Below, in pieces: positions 35,601 to 43,892 of a stretch of DNA of 64,000 nucleotides. Source of the stretch: CAYLLD01 sp964425135. GTDB taxonomy: Bacteria; Pseudomonadota; Alphaproteobacteria; Rhodobacterales; Rhodobacteraceae. The DNA is taken from positions 1 to 64,000 of the forward strand of contig CAYRKW010000004.1 in NCBI GenBank assembly GCA_964425135.1. Direction: 5' to 3'. The notes beneath the pieces were generated by a model. That model saw only the letters and a program-made list of their open reading frames with translations. It did not search any database and was not told where the DNA came from. Position numbers and translations under genes: made by a program. Every line of letters begins with the position of its first letter. Positions within the stretch are counted from its first letter, which is position 1.

Positions 35601-37409
35601 ATGGCTTTGAATGATGTCATCGCCCGTGTCACAGATCGGGTTATCGAACGCAGCCACGACAGCCGGTCCGCGTATCAGGCGCGCATCGACAAGGCGGCGC
35701 GACAAGGCGTGAACCGGGCACATCTGGCTTGCGGAAACCTCGCGCATGCCTATGCCGCCTCAACCCAAGATGACAAATCGCGTCTTATTGCGGATAAAGC
35801 GCCCAATCTGGGTATTGTGACAGCCTACAATGACATGCTTTCGGCCCATCAGCCGTTTGAGACCTATCCCGGTTTGATCCGCGAGGCTGCGCGCGATGCG
35901 GGCGCAACAGCTCAGGTCGCTGGCGGTGTTCCGGCGATGTGCGATGGGGTGACACAAGGCCAGCCGGGCATGGAACTCTCGCTCTTCTCGCGCGACGTGA
36001 TCGCTATGGCGGCGGGTATTTCGCTTTCGCATAACGTCTTTGACAGCGCGGTTTTCCTTGGCGTGTGCGACAAGATCGTGCCAGGTCTGGTGATGGCGGC
36101 CGCAAGTTTCGGGCATCTTCCGGCAGTGTTCCTGCCTGCGGGCCCCATGACCTCGGGTCTGCCGAATGACGAAAAAGCCAAGGTGCGGCAGGAGTTTGCC
36201 ACAGGGGCCATTGGTCGCGACGAGCTTATGGCTGCCGAGATGGCCTCCTATCACGGGCCGGGAACCTGCACGTTTTACGGCACTGCCAACACCAATCAGA
36301 TGCTGATGGAGTTCATGGGGCTGCATTTGCCCGGCGCCTCTTTCGTCAATCCCGGCACGCCACTGCGCGATGCGCTGACCCGCGCAGGCACCAAGCGCGC
36401 GGTTGAGATCACAGCACTTGGGAACGACTATATCCCGGCTGCTGATGTGCTTGATGCGCGCACCTTTGTGAACGGGATTGTCGGGTTAAATGCAACGGGC
36501 GGTTCCACGAACCTGCTGATCCATCTTATCGCCATGGCCAAATCCGCAGGGCTCATTATCGATTGGCATGACTGCGAGGAAATTTCCGAAACCGTGCCGC
36601 TCATGGCGCGGGTTTATCCCAACGGGCTGGCGGATGTGAATCACTTCCATGCCGCAGGCGGGCTTGGCTTCATGATCGGTGAGTTGCTGCGCAACGGATT
36701 GCTGCACGAGGATACACAAACGATTATGGGGCAGGGGCTTGAGGCTTATACCAAAGACCCCAAACTTGATGTGCATGGAGAGTTGCATTGGATGGATGGC
36801 CCTAAAGAGAGCCTTCAGACGAAAATCCTCAAACCTGTCTCCGACCCCTTTGCCCCGACGGGCGGGCTCAAAGCGCTTGCTGGCTCGCTTGGGACGGGGG
36901 TGATGAAGGTCTCTGCGGTAAACCCCAAGCGCCATATCACCGAAGCGCCTGTGGCCGTATTCAACGATCAGCGCGATGTGAAAAGGGCGTTTGATAACGG
37001 TGACTTAGACCGCGATGTTATTGTGGTCGTCCGCTATCAGGGGCCAATGGCGAACGGCATGCCGGAGTTGCATTCCCTGACACCGCCGTTGTCGGTGTTG
37101 CAAGGGCGCGGATATGATGTGGCGCTGGTCACCGACGGGCGCATGTCGGGTGCTTCGGGCAAAGTGCCCGCAGCGATCCATGTCTGCCCGGAAGCGCTCG
37201 ATGGCGGGCCGATTGCGCAATTGCAGGACGGCGATCTGGTCCGGGTTGATGCGGTGGCTGGCACGCTCGAAATTCTGACGCCGGGCGTGACCGAGCGGAT
37301 CATCACCCATCCAGACCTCAGTCATAAGGCGACCGGCACAGGGCGCGATATGTTCGAGCTGTTCCGCGCTCATGCCGGATCGGCCACCACCGGCGCGAGC
37401 GTGATCTGA
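35601..37409 (+). CDS. edd: Phosphogluconate dehydratase
   Basis: Edd dehydrates 6-phosphogluconate to KDPG, the committed Entner-Doudoroff step. The 602-residue protein has the usual length and the IlvD/Edd signatures YNDMLSAHQP, MCDGVTQGQPGMELSLFSRD and GVCDKIVPG, whose cysteines hold the iron-sulfur cluster, plus TDGRMSGASGKVPAAIH near the C-terminus. The start is 4 bp after the zwf stop and the stop overlaps the next gene (TGATG). Confidence 0.96.
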   Translation: MALNDVIARVTDRVIERSHDSRSAYQARIDKAARQGVNRAHLACGNLAHAYAASTQDDKSRLIADKAPNLGIVTAYNDMLSAHQPFETYPGLIREAARDAGATAQVAGGVPAMCDGVTQGQPGMELSLFSRDVIAMAAGISLSHNVFDSAVFLGVCDKIVPGLVMAAASFGHLPAVFLPAGPMTSGLPNDEKAKVRQEFATGAIGRDELMAAEMASYHGPGTCTFYGTANTNQMLMEFMGLHLPGASFVNPGTPLRDALTRAGTKRAVEITALGNDYIPAADVLDARTFVNGIVGLNATGGSTNLLIHLIAMAKSAGLIIDWHDCEEISETVPLMARVYPNGLADVNHFHAAGGLGFMIGELLRNGLLHEDTQTIMGQGLEAYTKDPKLDVHGELHWMDGPKESLQTKILKPVSDPFAPTGGLKALAGSLGTGVMKVSAVNPKRHITEAPVAVFNDQRDVKRAFDNGDLDRDVIVVVRYQGPMANGMPELHSLTPPLSVLQGRGYDVALVTDGRMSGASGKVPAAIHVCPEALDGGPIAQLQDGDLVRVDAVAGTLEILTPGVTERIITHPDLSHKATGTGRDMFELFRAHAGSATTGASVI

Positions 37410-38008
37410 TGGAGATCGACACACTCGACAAATTGCACGCGCTCTATGGCACGCCAAAACCGGCATCGACCGTGAAGGTCGCGCAGCGCATCACACCGCA
37501 ATATGCCGCGTGGATCAATGCATCGCCGTTTTGCGCGCTGAGCACTGTTGGGCCGGAAGGCACCGATTGCACGCCGCGCGGGGATCGGGGTGCGGTTGTG
37601 ACCATTGAGGATGAAACAACGCTGGCCCTGCCGGACCGGCGCGGCAATGACCGGATCGACAGCCTGCGCAATATCGTGCGCGATCCGCGCGTGTCGCTGA
37701 TGTTCATGATACCGGGTAGCGCGACGGTGATCCGTGTGAACGGTCAGGGGCGGATCGTGGCGGATGAAGCGCGACTTGCGCGATATGCTGTGGACGGAAA
37801 ACCGCCGCGTTCCGTGCTGCTGGTGGCGGTGGACGACGTGTATTTCCAATGCGCCCGCGCCCTTATCCGTGCTGACCTATGGGGCGGGGCGGATGCGCCG
37901 CCGCTGCCGACGCCGGGCGAGATTCTCGCAGCGCAAAGCGCGGGCAATGTTGGCGGGCCGGCGTATGACAAAGCATGGCCGGAGCGGGCCAGCAACACAA
38001 TGTGGTAG
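37409..38008 (+). CDS. Pyridoxamine 5'-phosphate oxidase-family FMN flavoprotein (MSMEG_1061-like)
   Basis: The 199-residue split-barrel flavoprotein has FCALSTVGPEGTDCTPRGD and LALPDRRGNDRIDSLRNI, signatures of the PPOX-type MSMEG_1061 group. True PNPO residues are not evident, so a role in vitamin B6 synthesis is unlikely; the family includes deazaflavin/FMN reductases and unknowns. It is embedded between edd and eda, so it is co-expressed with sugar catabolism, but its job there is unclear. Confidence 0.82.
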   Translation: MEIDTLDKLHALYGTPKPASTVKVAQRITPQYAAWINASPFCALSTVGPEGTDCTPRGDRGAVVTIEDETTLALPDRRGNDRIDSLRNIVRDPRVSLMFMIPGSATVIRVNGQGRIVADEARLARYAVDGKPPRSVLLVAVDDVYFQCARALIRADLWGGADAPPLPTPGEILAAQSAGNVGGPAYDKAWPERASNTMW

Positions 38009-38016
38009 GACAGAGC

Positions 38017-38652
38017 ATGAGTGACAAAAGCAGATACACACGCGAGCTGGCCGGGCGCGCACCGGTCATTCCGGTGATCGTGGTCAAGGATGCAGCGCAT
38101 GCGGTGCCGATGGCCGAAGCGCTGGTAGCGGGTGGATTGCCCGCGCTGGAGGTGACGCTGCGAACGCCGCAGGCGCTCGATGCGATCCGGGCAATGCGCG
38201 GCGTCAAGGGCGGGATTGTGGGGGCGGGAACTGTCCTCAATCACGCGGATGCCAAAGCGGCAAAAGAGGCTGGCGCGCAATTCGCCGTCTCGCCGGGGGC
38301 GACCGATGAGGTGATCTCCGCCTGCGAAGATGTTGGCTTGCCGCTCCTGCCGGGTGTTGCGACACCGAGTGAGGCGATGGCCTGCCTTGCCCGTGGTTAT
38401 GATATGCTCAAGTTCTTCCCCGCAGCGGCCAACGGCGGCGCGCCGGTGCTCAAAGCATGGGCCGGTCCATTGCCACAAATCAGCTTTTGCCCCACGGGCG
38501 GCGTGTCGCTCCAGAACGCAGGCGATTATCTGTCCCTGCCCAATGTGGTTTGCGTTGGCGGATCATGGGTGATCCCCTCCGATGCTGTGTCGGCAGGCGA
38601 TTGGGCCTTGGTCGAGAAAACCGCCCGTGAGGCATCACAACTGCCCCGATGA
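38017..38652 (+). CDS. eda: 2-dehydro-3-deoxy-phosphogluconate aldolase
   Basis: Eda splits KDPG into pyruvate and glyceraldehyde-3-phosphate. The 211-residue class I aldolase has the Glu-containing motif ALEVTLRTP, the GAGTVLN loop and the Schiff-base lysine Lys132 in MLKFFPA, with CPTGGV near the phosphate site. ATG 38017 is 8 bp past the upstream stop. The stop overlaps the next start (ATGA). Confidence 0.95.
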   Translation: MSDKSRYTRELAGRAPVIPVIVVKDAAHAVPMAEALVAGGLPALEVTLRTPQALDAIRAMRGVKGGIVGAGTVLNHADAKAAKEAGAQFAVSPGATDEVISACEDVGLPLLPGVATPSEAMACLARGYDMLKFFPAAANGGAPVLKAWAGPLPQISFCPTGGVSLQNAGDYLSLPNVVCVGGSWVIPSDAVSAGDWALVEKTAREASQLPR

Positions 38653-39680
38653 GCGATATTCTGATCCGCAAAACGGGCCGTGCGGGCCGGATCACGCTCA
38701 ACCGCCCCGATGCGCTCAATGCGCTGACCTACAAGATGTGTCTGGCGATTGAGGCAGCGATTGACGACTGGGCAGTTGATGAGGGTGTTGATCTGGTTGT
38801 GATCGATGCAGCGGGCGAGAAGGCGTTTTGTGCAGGCGGTGACATCACCCAGATGTACAATACCGCGACCAAGGGCGATTTTGACTACGGGCGGCGCTTT
38901 TGGGCGGATGAGTATCGGCTGAACTCGAAAATTGCACATTATCCCAAACCCTACGTTGCCTTCATGCAAGGCTTTACCATGGGTGGCGGGGTTGGCGTGT
39001 CGGCCCATGGCTCGCACCGAATTGTGGGGGCGACGAGCCGGATCGCCATGCCCGAATGCGGCATAGGGCTGGTGCCGGATGTGGGCGGCTCGGTGCTGCT
39101 GGCCTGCGCGCCGGGGCGGCTGGGCGAATATCTGGGCACCACGGGCGCGCGCATGGGGCCAGGCTGCGCGATCTATGCAGGATTTGCCGATACATTTGTG
39201 CCCGAAGAGAGGTGGCCGGATGTGATAGCCGCGGTGGAGACAACCGGCGATGTATCGGCCATCGCAAGCGCCGCACAAGACGCGCCTGCATCCCCGCTTG
39301 CCGCTCAACAGCCTGAGATCGACGCGCATTTCGCAGGTGAAACCCTGCGCGACATTGCCATCACCCTGCGCGGCTCTGACAGCGCGTTTGCTGCCGAAGC
39401 ACGTGCCAAACTTGAGCGACACGCGCCCCTATCGCTCGCCTGCGCGGTTGAGATCATCCACCGGGCCAGATCGCTCAAATCACTCAACGCCTGCCTCGCG
39501 CTCGAATACCGCTTCACCTATCGCAGCGCCTCGGACGGGGATTTCATCGAAGGCATCCGCGCGCAGGTCATCGACAAGGACCGCAACCCGCAGTGGCAGC
39601 ACAAAGCGTTGGAAGATGTGAATGCCATGGATGTCGCGAAAATGCTGTTGCCGCTGGGAGCAGCAGAATTGCGGATTTAG
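38649..39680 (+). CDS. Enoyl-CoA hydratase/isomerase family protein, 3-hydroxyisobutyryl-CoA hydrolase type
   Basis: The 343-residue crotonase-fold protein is longer than ordinary enoyl-CoA hydratases and has the hydrolase-subgroup motifs AFCAGGDITQMY, GFTMGGGVGVSAHGSHRI and MPECGIGLVPDVGGS. The likely reaction is hydrolysis of 3-hydroxyisobutyryl-CoA in valine breakdown. Its overlap with eda places a valine-catabolism enzyme in the Entner-Doudoroff operon. A short inverted repeat (AGAGCGC/GCGCTCT, 39679-39711) spans its stop. Confidence 0.87.
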   Translation: MSDILIRKTGRAGRITLNRPDALNALTYKMCLAIEAAIDDWAVDEGVDLVVIDAAGEKAFCAGGDITQMYNTATKGDFDYGRRFWADEYRLNSKIAHYPKPYVAFMQGFTMGGGVGVSAHGSHRIVGATSRIAMPECGIGLVPDVGGSVLLACAPGRLGEYLGTTGARMGPGCAIYAGFADTFVPEERWPDVIAAVETTGDVSAIASAAQDAPASPLAAQQPEIDAHFAGETLRDIAITLRGSDSAFAAEARAKLERHAPLSLACAVEIIHRARSLKSLNACLALEYRFTYRSASDGDFIEGIRAQVIDKDRNPQWQHKALEDVNAMDVAKMLLPLGAAELRI

Positions 39681-39807
39681 AGCGCCGTCCAACGAAGATT
39701 TGCTGCGCTCTAGCAAAAGGGTTGCACCTTCAAATTGCAGATGTGAGAAACGGTGACACATATCCCATGTCGCGCGCAGCGCATCTCAATCCAAAGGACG
39801 GACCCCG

Positions 39808-40905
39808 ATGCTCAAACGTCTTTGCCTGTCACTCGCACTCACAGTTGCAGCGCTTCCCGCCGCGGCGCAAACGTTCACCACGTCCGCCGGTTCTGTCATC
39901 GTCGAGCAGGTGGTCTCAGGCCTCAACACGCCTTGGGCCTTCGGTTTCCTGCCCGATGGCGCGATCCTGATCACAGAGCGGGACGGCAGCCTGATCCACA
40001 TAAAATCGGGCGAAGGGGCCAAGCGGATTAAAGGACTGCCTGACGTTTATGCGCAAGGGCAGGGTGGGCTCCTGGATGTTGTGCCAGCCCGCGATTTTGC
40101 GCAAAGCCGCGAGATTTTTCTGTCCTTCTCCGAGCCTGCGAGCGGCGGCAGCAAAACCGCACTTGCGGTGGCCAAACTGGGCACGGACAGCCTGACGGAC
40201 CTTCGTGTGATTTTCCGTCAGAAAGACGCTGCAAACCAAGCCAAGCACTATGGCAGCCGGATTGTGGAGGCCAATGACGGCACACTCTATCTGACCATTG
40301 GCGATCGCGGTGACCGCCCGTCCGCGCAAGATGTTCAGAGCCATAATGGCAAGGTCATCCGCGTCAATCGCGATGGTTCGATCCCGCAGGACAACCCCTT
40401 CGCAAATGGCGGCGGACTGCCGGAAATCTGGTCGTTCGGCCATCGCAACGCACAAGGTGCAGCGCTTGATGATCGCGGTCGGCTCTGGACAGTCGCACAC
40501 GGACCGCGCGGCGGGGATGAGGTGAACCAGCCGCAGCCGGGGCGCAACTACGGTTGGCCGGTGATCTCTTACGGCGTGCATTACAGCGGCGGGAAAGTTG
40601 GCGAAGGCACGTCGAAACCGGGGATGGAGCAGCCCAAGCACTATTGGGACCCGTCCATCGCACCCTCTGGGATGATGATCTATTCAGGCAAGCTCTTTAA
40701 GGAATGGGAGGGCGACACCTTCGTCGGCTCGCTCAAATTCGATATGATCTCGCGGCTTGAAGGCCGCAGCGATCTCAACGAGCGCGAGCGACTGTTCCCC
40801 GATGCCTTCAACCGCATCCGCGATATACGTGAGGCCGAAGACGGCACGATCTGGTTTCTGGCCGTCGGCGATGATGCACTCTTCCGGATCCGCCCTGACA
40901 GTTAA
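39808..40905 (+). CDS. Periplasmic PQQ-dependent aldose sugar dehydrogenase-like protein
   Basis: The 365-residue protein has a signal peptide (LCLSLALTVAALPAAAQ) and a six-bladed propeller of the soluble glucose/sorbosone dehydrogenase family: GLNTPWAFGFLPDGAILITE, TIGDRGDRPSAQDV, SFGHRNAQG, HGPRGGDEVN and NYGWPVISYG. Homologues oxidise aldoses with PQQ and calcium in the periplasm. It may feed sugar oxidation upstream of the adjacent pathway genes but has its own leader. Confidence 0.9.
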   Translation: MLKRLCLSLALTVAALPAAAQTFTTSAGSVIVEQVVSGLNTPWAFGFLPDGAILITERDGSLIHIKSGEGAKRIKGLPDVYAQGQGGLLDVVPARDFAQSREIFLSFSEPASGGSKTALAVAKLGTDSLTDLRVIFRQKDAANQAKHYGSRIVEANDGTLYLTIGDRGDRPSAQDVQSHNGKVIRVNRDGSIPQDNPFANGGGLPEIWSFGHRNAQGAALDDRGRLWTVAHGPRGGDEVNQPQPGRNYGWPVISYGVHYSGGKVGEGTSKPGMEQPKHYWDPSIAPSGMMIYSGKLFKEWEGDTFVGSLKFDMISRLEGRSDLNERERLFPDAFNRIRDIREAEDGTIWFLAVGDDALFRIRPDS

Positions 40906-41056
40906 TCGCGTGCGATTGCGATGATGTGGGAGACATGACTGAAAGGTGATGCGCGATCGGAGGCCCTTGGCCATCTCGTTTGTCATTCATGCGCGCCGAT
41001 AACCCGGCACCTCAGGACAGCTCGCGAGCCCTTACCTATGGGACAGGGCTGTTCAT

Positions 41057-41150
41057 GTTTCTATCAAGCGCTGGGTATCACCTCTATGTGACAGCGCTTA
41101 GAACGGTGCGCGCGTTGTGTCATTTTTGTGCAGGTTTTTCACATAGAAAC
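41057..41150. repeat. Nested inverted repeats, possible structured RNA or terminator
   Basis: The outer arms GTTTCTAT (41057-41064) and ATAGAAAC (41143-41150) enclose a stronger stem, AAGCGCTG (41066-41073) with CAGCGCTT (41092-41099). The latter's 18-nt loop contains TCAC/GTGA. It lies about 150 bp after the dehydrogenase stop. Confidence 0.4.
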
Positions 41151-41272
41151 GCCCCATCGAATCCCTCAAAAACTGTTGAAATCATATAACCGCTCCGAAC
41201 GGCTCAACGCCTGTTAACCATTTCGAAAGATTTTCACCCAGCCACCGCCATAACGCCCCGATACACAGTGAC

Positions 41273-41316
41273 TGTGCATAGAGTGTGCATCGACTGTGCA
41301 TAGGTTGTGCATCGCG
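41273..41316. repeat. Four tandem 11-bp units TGTGCATnGnn
   Basis: Copies begin at 41273, 41284, 41295 and 41306; each starts TGTGCAT, followed by AGAG, CGAC, AGGT and CGCG. The 11-bp period matches one helical turn. On the minus strand the units read CTATGCACA and CGATGCACA, one and two mismatches from the DnaA box TTATnCACA. They sit 15 bp past the GlxA-type regulator stop. Confidence 0.75.
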
Positions 41317-41330
41317 TTTTGGCCGCGATT

Positions 41331-42341
41331 CTAGGTCGAGACAGCCTCGGTGGTCGTCGCGTTTGTTCCGCGCTCGCGGTAGGGCGTTGTCGAGAAATGC
41401 GCGCGGTAGCATTTGGAGAAATGCGAGGGCGAGGCAAAGCCGCAGGCGAGCGCAACATTGATAACCGACATGTCCGTTTGCATCAGCAGATTGCGTGCTT
41501 TTTTCAGGCGCAACTCCATGTAGTAGCGCTTGGGCGAGCGGTCGAGATAGCGCCGAAAGAGCCGCTCCAGCTGGCGGGTGGACATATGCACACCAGCGGC
41601 CAGAAGCGAGGGCGAAATTGGCTCTTCGATGTTGTCTTCCATCCGCTGAATGACCGTCGCAAGTTTGGTGTGCCGCACGCCAATGCGCGTGGGAATAGAC
41701 AGGCGCTGCTGATCCTGCTCGGTGCGAATGGTTGTGTGGATGATGCCATCCGCGACCTTGCTCGCAAGCTCGGCATTATGATCTAAGGTAATGATTTTCA
41801 AGAACAAATCAGAAGACGATGTGCCGCCTGATGAGGTGAAGCGGTTACCTGAAATCTCGTAAACGCCGTGTTTGAGATCAAGATCGGGGAACTCTTCGGA
41901 AAAGCTGTCGCGGTTTTCCCAGTGAATTGTGCAGGACCGATTGTCGAGCAAACCGGCCGTGGCCAGTGTATAAGCAGCCGTGCAAATGCCCCCGATTTTC
42001 ACGCCCTTACGGGCCTCGCGCCGCAGCCACATCAGCACCGGTTTTGTCGAGGCCGCTTTGATCTGGATACCGCCAACCACACAGACAATCTCGTTGCGAT
42101 CAATCGGATCCAACCCGCCATGAACGCTCAGCGTCGTGCCGTTCGAGCAGCGCGCAGGTTCACCATCGGGCGAGATCAAACGCCACGCGTAAAGCTCTTT
42201 TTCCGCCTGACGATTGGCCTGCCGCAACGTGTCCACAGCCGCTGCGAACGACAGCAATGTGAAGTTTTCGAGCAACAAAAATACATACCGCTGAGGCCCC
42301 GCCTCTACGTTCTTGTGTGATATCGCGCGCCGCTCATCCAT
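41331..42341 (-). CDS. GlxA-family transcriptional regulator (DJ-1/PfpI domain plus AraC-type HTH)
   Basis: The 336-residue regulator has an N-terminal class-I-glutamine-amidotransferase-like domain (RYVFLLLENFTLLSFAAAVD, then GGICTAAYTLATAGLL with the nucleophile-elbow Cys region). Its C-terminal AraC/XylS double helix-turn-helix contains STRQLERLFRRYLDRSPKRYY and ALACGFASPSHFSKCYR. Related regulators respond to glycine betaine, carnitine or arginine; the inducer here is unknown. ATG 42341 is preferred over an in-frame TTG at 42353. Direct repeats sit at its leader. Confidence 0.9.
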   Translation of the reverse strand: MDERRAISHKNVEAGPQRYVFLLLENFTLLSFAAAVDTLRQANRQAEKELYAWRLISPDGEPARCSNGTTLSVHGGLDPIDRNEIVCVVGGIQIKAASTKPVLMWLRREARKGVKIGGICTAAYTLATAGLLDNRSCTIHWENRDSFSEEFPDLDLKHGVYEISGNRFTSSGGTSSSDLFLKIITLDHNAELASKVADGIIHTTIRTEQDQQRLSIPTRIGVRHTKLATVIQRMEDNIEEPISPSLLAAGVHMSTRQLERLFRRYLDRSPKRYYMELRLKKARNLLMQTDMSVINVALACGFASPSHFSKCYRAHFSTTPYRERGTNATTTEAVST

Positions 42342-42344
42342 GCC

Positions 42345-42404
42345 GATTACCAAATTACCATTTGCCCGTCAGGGTCAAGGGGGAAAACGAGCCGCCAATT
42401 ACCA
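42345..42404. promoter_or_regulatory. Direct repeats (ATTACCA) upstream of the GlxA-type regulator
   Basis: GATTACCA (42345-42352) and AATTACCA (42353-42360) are adjacent, and a third AATTACCA lies at 42397-42404, 44 bp (about four helical turns) away. AraC-type proteins often bind direct repeats. The first pair overlaps the ribosome-site region, so autorepression is plausible. Confidence 0.4.
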
Positions 42405-42515
42405 ATTTTACAACGGAAATAAGGGGGTAGCAGGCGAAAGAGCGCTGGAATGTTTTAATCTTTATGTCTAAACACATTTGCTCAAATCACTGCATGTCAC
42501 ATGAGATCGGAGAAG

Positions 42516-43889
42516 ATGATGACACAGGTCTGGAAAAAATCGGATTGGCGTAAAAAACCACGGATCCAGATGCCTGACTATCCGGATCAGGATGCGCTGC
42601 GCGAGGTTGAGGCGCGGTTGTCTCAGAACCCTCCGCTGGTTTTTGCTGGCGAGGCGCTGAAGCTGCGCGAGCAGCTTGCGGACGTCGCCCAAGGGCGCGC
42701 TTTTTTGCTGCAGGGCGGTGATTGCGCGGAAAGTTTCAATGAATTCAAAGCCGATAACCTGCGCGACACCTACAAGGTGATGCTGCAAATGGCCGTGGTT
42801 CTGACCTTCGGTGCGAAGCGCCCCATCGTTAAAATCGGCCGTGTGGCCGGGCAGTTTGCCAAGCCTCGCTCGGCCCCGACGGAGGTGAAGGATGGCGTAG
42901 AGCTGCCGTCCTACCGCGGCGATATTATCAACCAGTTAGAGTTTACCGAAGACGCCCGTGTGCCCGATCCTGAACGGATGCTGCGGGCTTATGCACAATG
43001 TGCGGCGTCGCTTAACCTTCTGCGCGCGTTTAGCCAGGGTGGTTTTGCTGACATCAACCTTGTGCATCGCTGGACGACCGGTTTTGCCAAAGGCACGACG
43101 GGTGCAGAACGCTATGCCAAGCTGGCTGACCGGATCACGGAATCGCTGGAGTTCATGGAGGCGGCCGGCATCGACAGCGCCAATGAAGCGACGTTGCATA
43201 GTGTGAATTTCTACACGTCGCACGAGGCGCTCTTGCTGGAGTACGAAGAGGCGCTGTGCCGTGTCGATAGCCTGACGGGCAAGAATGTCGCGGGCTCGGG
43301 TCACATGATCTGGATTGGCGACCGCACGCGTCAGCCTGATGGTGCGCATGTTGAGTTTTGTAAGGGCGTCATCAACCCGCTTGGCCTCAAATGTGGACCT
43401 TCGATCACGACCGATGATCTGCTGAAGCTTTGCGATACGCTCAACCCGGAAAACGAGCCGGGTCGTCTGACTTTGATCAACCGCTTTGGCGCTGGCAAGG
43501 TCGGCGATCACATGCCGCAGCTTATCCGCGCGATCGAGCGCGAAGGCAAGAACGTCGTTTGGTCCTGCGATCCGATGCATGGCAACACGGTCAAATCCGA
43601 CAGCGGCTTCAAAACCCGTCCGTTTGAGCGTGTGCTGCAAGAGGTGAAGGAATTCTTCGCAATCCACGCGGCCGAGGGTACATATCCGGGCGGTGTGCAT
43701 TTCGAGATGACCGGACAGGATGTCACCGAATGCACAGGCGGTCTTTATGCGGTCAGCGACGAGGATTTGAGCCTGCGGTATCACACGGCCTGCGATCCGC
43801 GCCTGAATGCGGCGCAATCGCTTGAACTGGCTTTCCTTGTGTCTGAAGAGTTGGACAACCGACGGGTCGAAGCGCGCGAAGCGATGTAA
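42516..43889 (+). CDS. aroG: Class II 3-deoxy-7-phosphoheptulonate synthase
   Basis: This enzyme condenses phosphoenolpyruvate and erythrose-4-phosphate in the first shikimate step. The 457-residue plant-type protein has LLQGGDCAESFNEF, KIGRVAGQFAKPRS, the Mn2+/substrate region HMIWIGDRTRQPDGAH, and WSCDPMHGNT. The start is ATG 42516 behind ggag; the adjacent ATG at 42519 is equally possible. serB follows 3 bp after the stop. Confidence 0.95.
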   Translation: MMTQVWKKSDWRKKPRIQMPDYPDQDALREVEARLSQNPPLVFAGEALKLREQLADVAQGRAFLLQGGDCAESFNEFKADNLRDTYKVMLQMAVVLTFGAKRPIVKIGRVAGQFAKPRSAPTEVKDGVELPSYRGDIINQLEFTEDARVPDPERMLRAYAQCAASLNLLRAFSQGGFADINLVHRWTTGFAKGTTGAERYAKLADRITESLEFMEAAGIDSANEATLHSVNFYTSHEALLLEYEEALCRVDSLTGKNVAGSGHMIWIGDRTRQPDGAHVEFCKGVINPLGLKCGPSITTDDLLKLCDTLNPENEPGRLTLINRFGAGKVGDHMPQLIRAIEREGKNVVWSCDPMHGNTVKSDSGFKTRPFERVLQEVKEFFAIHAAEGTYPGGVHFEMTGQDVTECTGGLYAVSDEDLSLRYHTACDPRLNAAQSLELAFLVSEELDNRRVEAREAM

Positions 43890-43892
43890 TTC

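Larger units (their letters stand above)
40906..41330. other. 425-bp convergent intergenic region with structured elements
   Basis: This gap lies between the aldose dehydrogenase and the 3' end of the GlxA-type regulator. I see no credible gene. It contains a nested inverted repeat (41057-41150) and four tandem 11-bp units (41273-41316), listed separately. A short open frame at 40980-41189 lacks a ribosome site and coding character. Confidence 0.6.

Noticed and set aside
34061..35632. 523-codon open frame opposite zwf
   Set aside because: Antisense shadow of zwf with no recognisable motifs.
40980..41189. Possible 69-residue gene in the large convergent gap
   Set aside because: No ribosome site, no family pattern, and it overlaps the inverted repeats.
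41273..41316. CRISPR array
   Set aside because: Units are 11 bp, directly adjacent with no spacers, and no cas genes are nearby.
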